From contig CAIRBK010000084.1 in assembly GCA_903876795.1 (NCBI GenBank), forward strand, positions 1 to 60,407: a DNA stretch of 60,407 bases, read 5' to 3'. Position 1 is the first letter of the stretch, and each line of letters starts with the position of its first letter. The notes under the pieces are model-generated. The model worked only from the letters and a program-made list of their open reading frames with translations. It made no database searches and was not told where the DNA came from. Positions 1 through 8,562 of this stretch are shown one piece after another. The DNA is from an uncultured Verrucomicrobiota bacterium. Lineage in GTDB: Bacteria; Verrucomicrobiota; Verrucomicrobiia; Opitutales; Opitutaceae. The translations under genes were made by a program, and so were the position numbers.

Positions 1-1
1 C

Positions 2-139
2 ATCGAAACCTACCTGGCCGAACGAAACCTCACCCCAAAGCCCTACCGCTGGCGTGCAGACGGCGCCTCCATCCTAAAGAAAATCAGCGCCGCCCGTGCC
101 GCACTCAATAGTAAAGACATTAAAGGGTCAGCACACTAG
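2..139 (+). mobile_element. IS630-family transposase, C-terminal fragment (cut by window edge)
   Basis: The reading frame is open from base 2 to a TAG at 137-139 and encodes 45 residues. The stretch YLAERN-TPKPYRWRAD followed by ILKKISAARAALNS matches the usual C-terminal end of IS630-type DDE transposases (Y-hydrophobic-x-N-x-PKPF-W-A-x3-IL-K). The rest of the gene lies outside the window, so completeness cannot be judged. Its stop codon overlaps the stop codon of the converging AraC-type gene. I see no terminal inverted repeat within the window. Confidence 0.65.
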
Positions 140-918
140 CGGAAATATGCCCGCCGGTACTCGGAAGCCGAACGCCCGAAGAACTTCTTGAACGCCCGGC
201 AAAAGTTCTCGGCGTTGGGGTAACCGACCTCGGCGGCCAGCACCTTGATCGACTGGTTGCCCGTGGCCAAGGCGTGGCCGGCAATGCGCAGCCGTTTTTG
301 AATCAAGTACTGGTGCGGGCTTTCTCCTAAATGCGCGCGGAACAATAGGTGCAGATGCGAAACGCTCACCCCGGCCGCCTTGGCCACGTCTTCCAAAGAC
401 ACCGGCTTGGCATAGCTGCGATTGATGAAGTCGGTGGCCAGGCTCAGCTGCGGATGAACCGCCTGCGTCCGTTCCAGCGAGCGAGACCGCTCCAGCTCGA
501 ACCCGAGCCGCGCCAGGATCAGGTCCCCGATCACATCCCTGTCCATCGCAGCGTAATGGAACGCGTGCAACAACTCAGCGGCAAAGGCGTGCATCGACTT
601 GCGATCCTTCCACTGAAAACACCGCGGCCACTCCAGCCTCCAATTCTTTTGCCGGCACTCGAACCTGACGACGTAGCAATGATAGTAGCTCTCCGCCGGC
701 GATTCCGAAACCGACACTTGCCCGGCTTGGTGGCAGAACACACTGCCTTCCCCGTGCAGCACGGGCGTCTCTTCAAAACCGTAAACAGAGCCTTCCTGGA
801 TAATCTCCAACAACACCTGGTTGCCCGCCGCCCAGGCCGGCTTGCGCGACCCACCCGCTGGACTTTTGTAGGTTCCGAACCCGATCAAATGCAAAGGTAG
901 ATTTCGCCAGCTGTTCAT
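136..918 (-). CDS. AraC-family transcriptional regulator
   Basis: Encodes 260 aa from an ATG at 918; an in-frame TTG lies six codons upstream. The last ~105 residues form the double helix-turn-helix of AraC/XylS regulators: VSLEDVAKAAGVSVSHLHLLF (first HTH, split here only for description) and then IKVLAAEVGYPNAENFCRAFKK with the typical FFGRSASEYR end. The N-terminal ~150 residues look like a cupin-type effector-binding domain (HGEGSVFCHQAGQ region), which is inferred. It diverges from the sugar isomerase/oxidoreductase genes at 1013-2944, so it probably controls them in response to a sugar or its derivative. The 94 bp between the two starts must hold both promoters. Confidence 0.88.
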   Translation of the reverse strand: MNSWRNLPLHLIGFGTYKSPAGGSRKPAWAAGNQVLLEIIQEGSVYGFEETPVLHGEGSVFCHQAGQVSVSESPAESYYHCYVVRFECRQKNWRLEWPRCFQWKDRKSMHAFAAELLHAFHYAAMDRDVIGDLILARLGFELERSRSLERTQAVHPQLSLATDFINRSYAKPVSLEDVAKAAGVSVSHLHLLFRAHLGESPHQYLIQKRLRIAGHALATGNQSIKVLAAEVGYPNAENFCRAFKKFFGRSASEYRRAYFR

Positions 919-1012
919 AGATTTAGTCAATTCCAACCGGTAACGGACTCTGGTATGGTCAGAATTATCAACCCTTCATGTAGCTTTTAACAAGCCGACT
1001 CCACCAAATCCC

Positions 1013-1828
1013 ATGTTACCTCAAATCACCGTTCAGTTGTACAGCGTCCGCGACCTGGCGAAGGATGACTATGCCGGCACGATCCGGGCCATAGCCGAAA
1101 CCGGTTTTGGCCACGTCGAGCCAGCCGGTTATCCCGGCACCACCGCGAAGGATGCAGCCAGGCTTTTCCAGGAACTCGGCCTGAAGGCGCCCTCCGCCCA
1201 CACCAAACTCCCGGTCGGCGACCACAAAAACGCGGTGATCGAGGAAGCCCTCCTGATGGGTCACCGTTACCTCATCACCGGCTGCCCGCCTCGCTTCCAG
1301 GAAAACTACACTTCGCTCGACCGCGTGAAGGCGATGGCCGACCTCTACGTCCAAGCCGCCGATAACCTCAAGCCGCACGGCCTGCAGATCGGTTATCACA
1401 ACCACGACTGGGACCTCGCCGTGGTGGACGGACGCCGCGCCTACCAGGTCTTCCTGGAAAACACCCCCGGCTCGGTTCTTTACGAGGCCGACATCTTCTG
1501 GGTCGCCCGCGCCGGCCTCGACCCGGCGGCCTTTATCCAGGAGATCGGGCCGCGCGGCAAAGTCCTCCATTTCAAGGACGGCATCGTGTCCGCCCAGGCC
1601 ACCTTCAAGACGGCCGACACCGAGAGCGGCAAAATCATGGTCAGCGATTCGATTCCCTTCCGCGCCGCCGGCACGGGGCAAGTTGACCTGATCGCCTCAT
1701 CCAAAGCCGTGCGTCACGCCGAGTACATCGCGGTCGAGCTCGACAGCTTCGAGGGCGACATGCTGCAAGCGGTCAAGGACAGCTACCTTTACTTCACCTC
1801 CCGCCGGATTGCCCAGGGCAACAAATAA
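1013..1828 (+). CDS. Sugar phosphate isomerase/epimerase (xylose isomerase-like TIM barrel)
   Basis: 271 aa, the usual size for the AP-endonuclease-2/xylose-isomerase-like TIM barrel family. The expected metal-site segments are visible in order: GYHNHDWDL (His), YEADIFW (Glu/Asp), VLHFKDG (His) and a C-terminal VELDSFEGD (Glu). The start MLPQITVQLYSVRDLAKDD is typical of this family. It lies 12 bp before a Gfo/Idh/MocA oxidoreductase and opposite an AraC regulator, an arrangement common for catabolism of sugars or inositol-type polyols through keto intermediates. The substrate cannot be read from sequence. It is expected to be cytoplasmic, as no signal peptide is present. Confidence 0.85.
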   Translation: MLPQITVQLYSVRDLAKDDYAGTIRAIAETGFGHVEPAGYPGTTAKDAARLFQELGLKAPSAHTKLPVGDHKNAVIEEALLMGHRYLITGCPPRFQENYTSLDRVKAMADLYVQAADNLKPHGLQIGYHNHDWDLAVVDGRRAYQVFLENTPGSVLYEADIFWVARAGLDPAAFIQEIGPRGKVLHFKDGIVSAQATFKTADTESGKIMVSDSIPFRAAGTGQVDLIASSKAVRHAEYIAVELDSFEGDMLQAVKDSYLYFTSRRIAQGNK

Positions 1829-1840
1829 AAATCTCACGCC

Positions 1841-2944
1841 ATGTCTCACAAAATCGGAATCGGCATCATCGGCTGCGGCAACATCTCCCAGGCCTACTTC
1901 AATGGCGCCAAACTGTTCGAGGTGCTCAAGGTCGTGTCCTGCGCGGATATCAATACCCAGGTCGCGGAGGCGAAAGCCGCGGAAAACGGCTGCAAGGCCC
2001 AAACGGTCGACGAGCTGCTCGCCAATCCCGAGGTGCAGCTGGTGATAAACCTGACCATCCCGGCCGTGCACGCGCAAGTCAGCCTGGCGGCGCTCAACGC
2101 CGGCAAGCACGTCCATAGCGAGAAACCCCTGTCGGTAAGCCTCGAGGACGGTCGGAAAATCCTCGCCACCGCCGAGGCCAAAGGGCTGCTAGTCGGTTGT
2201 GCCCCGGACACTTTTATGGGCGGCGGCTACCAAACCACGCGCAAGCTCATCGACGACGGCTGGCTCGGCAAAATCGTAGGCGGCACCGCCTTCATGATGA
2301 GCCGCGGCCCCGAGAGCTGGCACCCGAACCCCGCGTTCTTTTACGAGACCGGCGCCGGCCCGATGTTCGACATGGGCCCTTACTACATCACCGCGCTCGT
2401 GCACCTGCTCGGGCCCGTGAAGCGCGTGAGCGCCATCACGACCAAGGCGTTTGATCAGCGCATCGCCACTTGCAAGGAACAGTTTGGCAAGTTGCTGCCG
2501 GTCCAGCTGCCAACCCACTACTCCGGTGCGCTGGAGTTTCACTCCGGGGCCGTTGTCACCGCGACGATCTCCTTCGATGTGCATGCCCACGGGCATAGCC
2601 CGATCGAAATCTACGGCACCGAAGGTTCGCTGAAGGCCCCCGATCCGAACACCTTCGGCGGCCCGATCGATCTGTGGACTTCCTCGACTTGTGAGTGGCA
2701 GAAACAGGCCTTCAGTCATCGATACCTGATGAACTCGCGAAGCATTGGTGCCGCCGACTTGGCCTACGCCATCCTCAGCGACGGCCGGCGCCGGCACCGC
2801 GCCAGCGGTGCCTTGGCCTACCACGCTCTCGACGTCATGCACTCTTTCGGAAAATCGTCCACGACCAACCGGAGCATCGAGATCACATCCCGCCCCGCGC
2901 AGCCCGACGCGCTCCCCCTCGGCCTGATCGAAGGTCGCCTCTGA
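1841..2944 (+). CDS. Gfo/Idh/MocA family NAD(P)-dependent oxidoreductase
   Basis: 367 aa. The N-terminal Rossmann fold begins with IGIIGCGNISQAYF (GxGxxx dinucleotide loop), followed by the diagnostic HVHSEKPLSVS (the EKP catalytic-site lysine motif) near residue 95. The middle and C-terminal parts match the alpha/beta substrate-binding domain of the family (GAGPMFDMGPYYITALVHLLGP). Probably co-transcribed with the preceding isomerase (12-bp gap). It likely oxidises or reduces a sugar or cyclitol hydroxyl using NAD(P); the specific substrate is unknown. Length is normal for the family and no signal sequence is seen. Confidence 0.88.
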   Translation: MSHKIGIGIIGCGNISQAYFNGAKLFEVLKVVSCADINTQVAEAKAAENGCKAQTVDELLANPEVQLVINLTIPAVHAQVSLAALNAGKHVHSEKPLSVSLEDGRKILATAEAKGLLVGCAPDTFMGGGYQTTRKLIDDGWLGKIVGGTAFMMSRGPESWHPNPAFFYETGAGPMFDMGPYYITALVHLLGPVKRVSAITTKAFDQRIATCKEQFGKLLPVQLPTHYSGALEFHSGAVVTATISFDVHAHGHSPIEIYGTEGSLKAPDPNTFGGPIDLWTSSTCEWQKQAFSHRYLMNSRSIGAADLAYAILSDGRRRHRASGALAYHALDVMHSFGKSSTTNRSIEITSRPAQPDALPLGLIEGRL

Positions 2945-3104
2945 GGCGATCCACCTCGCCGCCCCGTTCCCACGACCAACTTCATTTGTTTTGACGCCGG
3001 TGCCGCCGGCGCTCCCGAGTTGCGCCCTGCCCAGGTCGAACAGGCAGCACTTCCACGCGGACGCCGCCTTGCTGGCACGTTAACTGCAAGGCGGGAGTCG
3101 GCTT

Positions 3105-4130
3105 ATGCTCTCGATCGCCTCCGTCACCCAACGCTACGGAACGGTCACCGCCCTGGCCGACCTGTCGCTCGACATCCGTCGCGTGGACTTTTTCGGCCTG
3201 CTCGGCCCCAACGGCGCGGGCAAGTCCACCACGATGGCGCTCATCGCCGGCCTGCGCTCGCCCCAAGCCGGCACGATCACCTTCGACGGCCGCCCGCGGG
3301 CGGCGGCCCTGGCGGACGGCGGGTTTTCCCTAGGGCTCGTGCCCCAGCACATCGCGTTCTACGAGGATCTCAGCGCCGAGGAAAACCTCCGCATCTTCGG
3401 CGAACTCCAGGGACTGCGCCGGGCCGACCTGCGCGCGCGCATCGACGCCGCGCTCGCCGCCGTCCAGCTCGGCGAGCGCCGCCGCGACCTGGTGAAAACC
3501 TTTTCCGGTGGCATGCAGCGCCGGCTCAACCTCGTCGCCGCCCTGCTCCACCGCCCGCAACTGCTGCTCTGCGACGAGCCCACCGTCGGCATCGATCCAC
3601 AGTCGCGCCAGGCCATCTTCACCTACCTCGCGCAGCTCAACCGCGAGGGCCTCACCATCGTCTACTCCACCCATTACCTGGAAGAGGCCGAGCGGCTCTG
3701 CTCGCGCATCGGCATCATCGACCACGGCCGGCTCCACGCCCTCGGCACCGTGGACGAACTCCTGGCCCGCCTGCCGTTCGACGAGGAAATCCGTTTTCCC
3801 GCCACCGCCGCCACCGCGCCGCTGGTCGCGCAACTGGACGCGCACGGCACGCTGGCGACCGCGGACGGCATGTACCGCTTCCGCCCGCACGCGCACACCC
3901 GGCTCTCCACCTTTTTCGCGCTGGTCGAAGCCCTCGCGTTGCCCGGCCGCCTGTTCACCTGCCAGCGGCCCAGCCTCGAAGCGGTCTTCCTCCACCTCAC
4001 CGGCAGTCAACCGCGCGACTCCAGACTCGTGATCGCTCTCGCCAACATCCTCGTCCCACCGCCGGCCGCTTGCCAGCCGAGACCACCAGCGCCAACGGCA
4101 CTGGCGAAAGCCTGCTGTCACAGCTCGTGA
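3105..4130 (+). CDS. ABC transporter ATP-binding protein with aberrant C-terminal tail
   Basis: 341 aa. Walker A GPNGAGKST (about residue 37), signature FSGGMQRRLNL and Walker B LLLCDEPTVGID are all intact, followed by the H-loop STHYLEEAERL. This is the ABC-2 exporter ATPase class (DrrA/CcmA-like). The normal C-terminus of this family ends near LEAVFLHLTG plus a few residues. Here the frame runs on for about 35 low-complexity residues (Pro/Ala-rich) to a stop at 4130. Those residues overlap, in another frame, the coding sequence of the broken permease at 4076-4774. The ATPase core may still be functional, but its cognate permease is truncated. Confidence 0.85.
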   Translation: MLSIASVTQRYGTVTALADLSLDIRRVDFFGLLGPNGAGKSTTMALIAGLRSPQAGTITFDGRPRAAALADGGFSLGLVPQHIAFYEDLSAEENLRIFGELQGLRRADLRARIDAALAAVQLGERRRDLVKTFSGGMQRRLNLVAALLHRPQLLLCDEPTVGIDPQSRQAIFTYLAQLNREGLTIVYSTHYLEEAERLCSRIGIIDHGRLHALGTVDELLARLPFDEEIRFPATAATAPLVAQLDAHGTLATADGMYRFRPHAHTRLSTFFALVEALALPGRLFTCQRPSLEAVFLHLTGSQPRDSRLVIALANILVPPPAACQPRPPAPTALAKACCHSS

Positions 4131-4774
4131 AAATCGAGACCGTCCAGGTCGTCGGCGCCGAGGTGAAAAGCCCCGTCGCCACCAACCTCGTCGGCGGCTG
4201 GGCCATCCAGTTCCTGCTCTTCGCCCTGAGCGCATCCGCCACCAGCCTTTTCCGCGAGCGCGACGCGGGCATTTTCCAGCGCCTGATGGCCTCGCCCGTG
4301 ACGCGCGCGCACATCCTGTGGGGAAAATTTTGCTGCGGCGCCGCGCTCGGCCTGCTCCAACTCCTCGTGCTCTTCTTCGCCGGCAGCGTGCTGTTCGGCA
4401 TCGAAGTCTGGCCGCATTTCCTGCCGCTTCTCGTCGTGTGCCTGTTCGCCGCCGGCGCCTGCACGTCGTTTGGCATGTTGCACGCCGCGTTCGCGCCCAA
4501 CGCCGAGGCCGCCTCCGGCCTCGCCACGTTCTCGATCCTGCTCATGAGCGCCCTCGGCGGCGCCTGGTTTCCCCTCAGCCTCATGCCCGAGTTTATCCAG
4601 CAACTCGCCCGCCTCACCCTTGTCTACTGGTCGATGGAAGGCTTCAGCGCGGTGCTCTGGGCCGGACGTTCGTTCGCGCAACTGCTCCCCATACTCGGCG
4701 TGCTCGGCGGCATCACCGCCGTCGTGATGAGCCTGGCGATCTGGCGCTTCAACCGCAGTCGGCTCTTCGACTGA
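4076..4774 (+). pseudogene. ABC-2 type permease, 5'-truncated remnant
   Basis: In the frame ending at 4774 the translation becomes convincingly protein-like from about 4076: SLLSQLVKIETVQVVGAEV, then a series of hydrophobic segments (WAIQFLLFALSASATSLF, LLQLLVLFFAGSVLFGI, ATFSILLMSALGGAWFPLSL, LLPILGVLGGITAVVMSLAI) ending WRFNRSRLFD. This is the C-terminal half of an ABC-2 permease. Full-length relatives carry roughly 200 further residues (first transmembrane helix and an extracellular region), but here the sequence directly upstream is the 3' end of the ATPase gene in another frame. No plausible start or ribosome site precedes it. I read this as an internal deletion that removed the ATPase stop and the permease 5' half. 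Confidence 0.72.
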
Positions 4775-4850
4775 CGCCCGCCCGCGCCGGCACCGGCGCC
4801 AAAAATTCCGGCGTGTGTTTCCCACCCGGTCGGGTAGATCAAGAACTCCC

Positions 4851-6125
4851 ATGTCCGCCGACCTCGCCCAACTCGTCACCTCGATCGCCCAACGCGCCCG
4901 CGCCGCCTCCCTCGTCCTCGCCACGATCCCGACCGCGCGCAAGGACGCCGCACTGCTGCGCCTCGCCGAGTTGATCCCCGCCGACTCAACCGAACTCCTC
5001 GCCGCCAACGCCCGGGACCTGGCCGACGCCGAGGCCAACGGCCTCGCCAAACACCAAATCGAGCGACTTAGCCTCTCCCCCGCCAAGCTCGAACACCTCG
5101 CCGAATCCGTCCGCCAGGTCGCCGCCCTCCCCGACCCCGTCGGCACCACGCTCGAAGATTGGACGCGCCCCAACGGCCTGCGAATCCGCAAACGCCGCGT
5201 GCCTATCGGCGTCATCGGCATCATTTACGAGGCGCGCCCCAACGTTACCATCGACTGCGCCATCCTCTGCCTCAAGTCAGGCAACGCCGCCATCCTCCGC
5301 GGCGGCAAGGAAATCTTCCACACCAACACCGCCTTCGCCGCGCTCATTACCCGGGCCCTCGCCGAGACCGGCCTGCCCGCCGACTCCGTCCAGCTCATCC
5401 CCACCACCGACCGTGCCGCGCTCAACACCCTGCTCAAGCTCGACACGCTCGTGCACTGCATCATCCCCCGCGGAGGCGAGAGCCTCATCCGCTTCGTCGC
5501 CCAGAATTCCACCATCCCCGTAATCAAGCACTACACCGGCGTGTGCTTCGTTTACGTCGACAAGGCCGCCGACCTCGCGATGGCCGAAAACATCCTGCTC
5601 AACGCCAAGACCCAGCGCCCCGGCGTATGCAACGCCGCCGAGCAACTCCTCATGCATGCCGACATTGCCGCACAGGCCCTCCCCCGCCTCGCGGCCGCCT
5701 TGGTCGCCAAGGGGGTTCAACTCCGTTGCGATCCTGCCTCCGCCGCGATCCTGCAAAAGGTCCCTCTCGCCCACGCCGCCGCTGCGGCCGCGGACTTCAC
5801 CGCCGAGTTCCTGGACCTTGTCCTCGCGGTGCGCGTGGTGCCCGACCTGGAAACGGCCGTGGCCACCATCAACCGCGACAGCTCCGGGCACACCGAGGCC
5901 ATCGTCACGGAAGACTCTGCGGCCGCCGCTGCGTTCCAGCTCGCCGTGGACAGCGCCGTGGTCTCCTGGAACGCCAGCACTCGTTTCAACGACGGCTTCG
6001 AGTTCGGTTTCGGCGCCGAGATCGGCATCAGCACCGACCGCCTCCACGCCCGCGGTCCTATGGGTCTGAACGAGCTCTGCACCTACAAATATGTGATCGA
6101 CGGCTCGGGCCAGGTGCGCACCTGA
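4851..6125 (+). CDS. proA: Gamma-glutamyl phosphate reductase (proline biosynthesis)
   Basis: 424 aa from the ATG at 4851; an in-frame GTG 12 codons upstream adds residues not found in the family. Reduces gamma-glutamyl phosphate to glutamate semialdehyde with NADPH, the second step of proline synthesis. Recognisable segments: RKRRVPIGVIGIIYEARPN, LKSGNAAILRGGKE, the catalytic-cysteine region NAKTQRPGVCNAAEQLL, and the C-terminal FGAEIGISTDRLHARGPMGL. proB is not adjacent. It is separated by 76 bp from the broken ABC permease and probably has its own promoter there. Confidence 0.95.
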   Translation: MSADLAQLVTSIAQRARAASLVLATIPTARKDAALLRLAELIPADSTELLAANARDLADAEANGLAKHQIERLSLSPAKLEHLAESVRQVAALPDPVGTTLEDWTRPNGLRIRKRRVPIGVIGIIYEARPNVTIDCAILCLKSGNAAILRGGKEIFHTNTAFAALITRALAETGLPADSVQLIPTTDRAALNTLLKLDTLVHCIIPRGGESLIRFVAQNSTIPVIKHYTGVCFVYVDKAADLAMAENILLNAKTQRPGVCNAAEQLLMHADIAAQALPRLAAALVAKGVQLRCDPASAAILQKVPLAHAAAAAADFTAEFLDLVLAVRVVPDLETAVATINRDSSGHTEAIVTEDSAAAAAFQLAVDSAVVSWNASTRFNDGFEFGFGAEIGISTDRLHARGPMGLNELCTYKYVIDGSGQVRT

Positions 6126-6281
6126 ACGGCCGAGCAGCGTCCGCCAAGCAGATCCGCCCAAAGAATCTCCTGTAAAACGGCCCAACAAAAACTTGACGAC
6201 CCTGCACAAAGACGAGACGTAATGACGCTCATAAGACATGCGCGAACCGCCCCATTCGCGTCATGCGAGGATTCATATATT

Positions 6282-7057
6282 ATGAAAAAACTGACGTATA
6301 AACTCTGGGGCTTGGCGGTTGCTACGACCTTCGGCCTCTCCTTAACCGCCTCCGCGCAGAATCTGCTCATCAACGGAACCTTTACCGCTGATTTTTCTGG
6401 AGAAAGTATGGCACAGTGGACCGACCCAATCAACTCGGATAACTGGGTTCAGTATTACCTGTTCACCGACAAGCCTAATGCGGTAACGGGGTGGATTTAC
6501 ACCTTGGGACCCGCCCTAATCAACGCCAATAATTAGAACACGGTCGAGGCCGCCGAAGACACCTATCAACAGCGCAGTACCGACAATGCACTCGGTTGGT
6601 CTAGCACGATCAGCGGTTGGTATCCGACTTTTGGCGGAGATTCGAATAATCGAGGCGGTAGCTTCACACAAAGCTTTACCGCCGCTTCCAGCCAAGACTA
6701 CACGGCTTCACTGGATGTACCTACATCGCTGTTGGAGAAAACGTGGCCCTCACCTTCGGGGTTTACAGGAGTTCCGACGATTCCGCATTGGGAACCTATA
6801 CCGCTTCGGTAAGCAACGACGGCCTCACTCCAGACTGGAAGACGGTCAGCTTTAGTTTCACCACTTCTAATACTGTTACCGATACCAACTTATACTTCAA
6901 GGTTTACGACACCTCGATTTCCGGACCCTCGACAGACGTCGCTTTCATCAACGCCTCGGTCTCGGCCATCCCCGAGCCGTCCACCTTTGCCGCGGTTGCC
7001 GGCGGGCTGGTCCTTGGCGCCGCCCTCCTGCGTCGCCGTCGCCCGGTCCAATCCTGA
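6282..7057 (+). pseudogene. PEP-CTERM sorting-domain protein, disrupted by a stop and a frameshift
   Basis: The ATG at 6282 opens a signal peptide (MKKLTYKLWGLAVATTFGLS, cleavage near TASAQ) and an exported beta-rich protein (NLLINGTFTADFSG). A TAG at 6534-6536 stops it after 84 codons. The same frame continues with protein-like sequence (NTVEAAEDTYQQRSTDNALG, GGSFTQSFTAASSQDYTASL) to about 6718, where a one-base shift moves to the frame that ends at 7057. That part finishes with the PEP-CTERM signature: IPEPSTF, then a hydrophobic helix AAVAGGLVLGAALL and an RRRR tail. PEP-CTERM tails direct anchoring and sorting at the envelope in exopolysaccharide-producing bacteria. GC is lower than in neighbouring genes. 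Two independent lesions suggest decay, though an assembly error is possible. Confidence 0.78.
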
Positions 7058-7084
7058 TCCCACGGACACGCGATTTCCTTACCC

Positions 7085-7114
7085 AGCCCGACGCAGAACG
7101 CGTCGGGCTTTTTT
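7085..7114 (+). terminator. Rho-independent terminator after the PEP-CTERM pseudogene
   Basis: A perfect 9-bp stem, GCCCGACGC (7086-7094) with GCGTCGGGC (7100-7108), loop AGAAC, followed by six T. It lies 28 bp after the pseudogene's stop and just before the 3' end of the converging CNNM-family gene. Confidence 0.85.
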
Positions 7115-7123
7115 GGGCCCGGC

Positions 7124-8458
7124 TCACGCCACCGGCACCAGCCGCTGCACCTTGACCCGCCGCACCCGCTCAGCGTGGACATCCAACAGGGTCACCTGGT
7201 AATCGCCGACGGTGATCGTCTCGCCCCGGCGGGGCAGCCAGCCGCAATGCCGCTGTATCCACAGGGCGACCGTCTCCTTCGGCAGCCACTCAAAGGTCCA
7301 ACCCGTCTCCGCCTGCAACTCGCGCATCGTGAGCGCGCCGCTCACGACGATGAACTGCTCGTTGAACTCGAAGATCGGCCCGTGCTCGATGTCGAACTCG
7401 TCGCGGATGTCGCCCACGATCTCTTCCAGCACGTCCTCGAAACTCACGATGCCGGCCGTGTTGCCCGCATCATCCAGCACCAGCGCCAGGTGATTCCGTG
7501 AAGAGCGAAAGAGCTCCAGCATGGAGTGGATGGGCGTCTTGAGCGTAAACGTCAGCGCCGGCCGGACCAGCGGCTCGAACGATTCCTGAGCCCCCAGAGC
7601 CTGGATCTGCCAAAGCCACTCGCGCACCAGCAGCACGCCCTCGCACGGGTCGAGCGAATCATTCTTGAACACCGGAAACCGGCTGTGACCGCTCATCTGG
7701 GCGATGCGCAGGTTTTCGGACATGGGCCGGTCGAGCCACAGCCCCACGATCTGCTCGCGGGGATGCATGATCTGATGGGCGCGGATCTCGCGCAGTCGCA
7801 GAGAACGAATCATCAGCTTGTTGATCAACGAGTCGCCGGGATGGGAATGCCGGGCATGGCTGAGCACATATTCGAGCTCCTCCGAGCTGAACGCGCCCTC
7901 GCCCTCGCCTGCCGGATCAAGCCCCGCCCAGCGCAGGAAGCGGTTGGCCGTTCCGTTGAGCAGCCAGATGAAGGGAAACAGCGAGTAATAAAAAACGATC
8001 AACGGCGCGGCCGCGAACAACGACACCGCCTTGGGCCGCTGGATCGCGAGCGACTTGGGCGCGAGCTCGCCGAAGATAATGTGGAGAAACGTGATCACCG
8101 CGAAGGCCGTGGCAAACGACACCGACGACACCGTGGTCGGCTCGGTGACGCCGAACATCCCCAGCACAGGCTCCAGTCGATGGGCGATGAATGGCTCGCC
8201 GACCCAGCCCAGTCCCAGGCTGGCCAGGGTGATGCCGAGTTGGGTGGCCGACAGGGCGGCGTCGAGCTTGTTGGTCGCCATCAGGGCGAACTTGACCCGC
8301 CACCCGCCCGTCTTGGCCATGGGCCGCAGCTGGCTGGCGCGCACCTTGACCAGGGCAAACTCGGCCGCGACAAAAAATCCGTTGGCCGCCACCAGGGTTA
8401 GAACGATCACAATCTCCAACGTAATGCCAAAAAAGAGGTCCATTGAGCAAATCGCCAT
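7124..8458 (-). CDS. CNNM/HlyC-CorC family membrane protein (DUF21, CBS pair, CorC domain)
   Basis: 444 aa. The N-terminal ~190 residues hold the DUF21 (CNNM) membrane domain with hydrophobic helices (LEIVIVLTLVAANGFFVAAE, FATAFAVITFLHIIFGELAP, LFAAAPLIVFYYSLFPFIWL). A CBS pair follows (REIRAHQIMHPREQIVG and ALVLDDAGNTAGIVSFEDVL), with the family hallmark FEDVLEEIVGDIRDEFD, and then a C-terminal CorC_HlyC domain (MRELQAETGWTFEWLPKETV). Such proteins are inner-membrane, often linked to Mg2+/Co2+ homeostasis; older annotations as hemolysin are not supported by function. An alternative ATG lies five codons downstream at 8443, and neither start has a clear ribosome site. Confidence 0.9.
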   Translation of the reverse strand: MAICSMDLFFGITLEIVIVLTLVAANGFFVAAEFALVKVRASQLRPMAKTGGWRVKFALMATNKLDAALSATQLGITLASLGLGWVGEPFIAHRLEPVLGMFGVTEPTTVSSVSFATAFAVITFLHIIFGELAPKSLAIQRPKAVSLFAAAPLIVFYYSLFPFIWLLNGTANRFLRWAGLDPAGEGEGAFSSEELEYVLSHARHSHPGDSLINKLMIRSLRLREIRAHQIMHPREQIVGLWLDRPMSENLRIAQMSGHSRFPVFKNDSLDPCEGVLLVREWLWQIQALGAQESFEPLVRPALTFTLKTPIHSMLELFRSSRNHLALVLDDAGNTAGIVSFEDVLEEIVGDIRDEFDIEHGPIFEFNEQFIVVSGALTMRELQAETGWTFEWLPKETVALWIQRHCGWLPRRGETITVGDYQVTLLDVHAERVRRVKVQRLVPVA

Positions 8459-8562
8459 GCTGGCGGCGAACGCGCCGCCCCGTCGAGTTTCAACATGTGC
8501 CCGGCGTCACAGCCGAACTTTCGCTTGGCTGTGCGGGGGTTCGCCCCCCAACATTCCCGTTC

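Noticed and set aside
3020-4774. One continuous 584-codon frame spanning the ABC ATPase and permease region
   Set aside because: Its first two thirds are Arg/Pro-rich out-of-frame translation of the ATPase gene; only the part from about 4076 is protein-like.
6193-6232. Sigma-70-like promoter (TTGACG and downstream GTAATG) before the PEP-CTERM pseudogene
   Set aside because: The -35 is acceptable but the -10 match and spacing are poor, so it is not listed as a feature.
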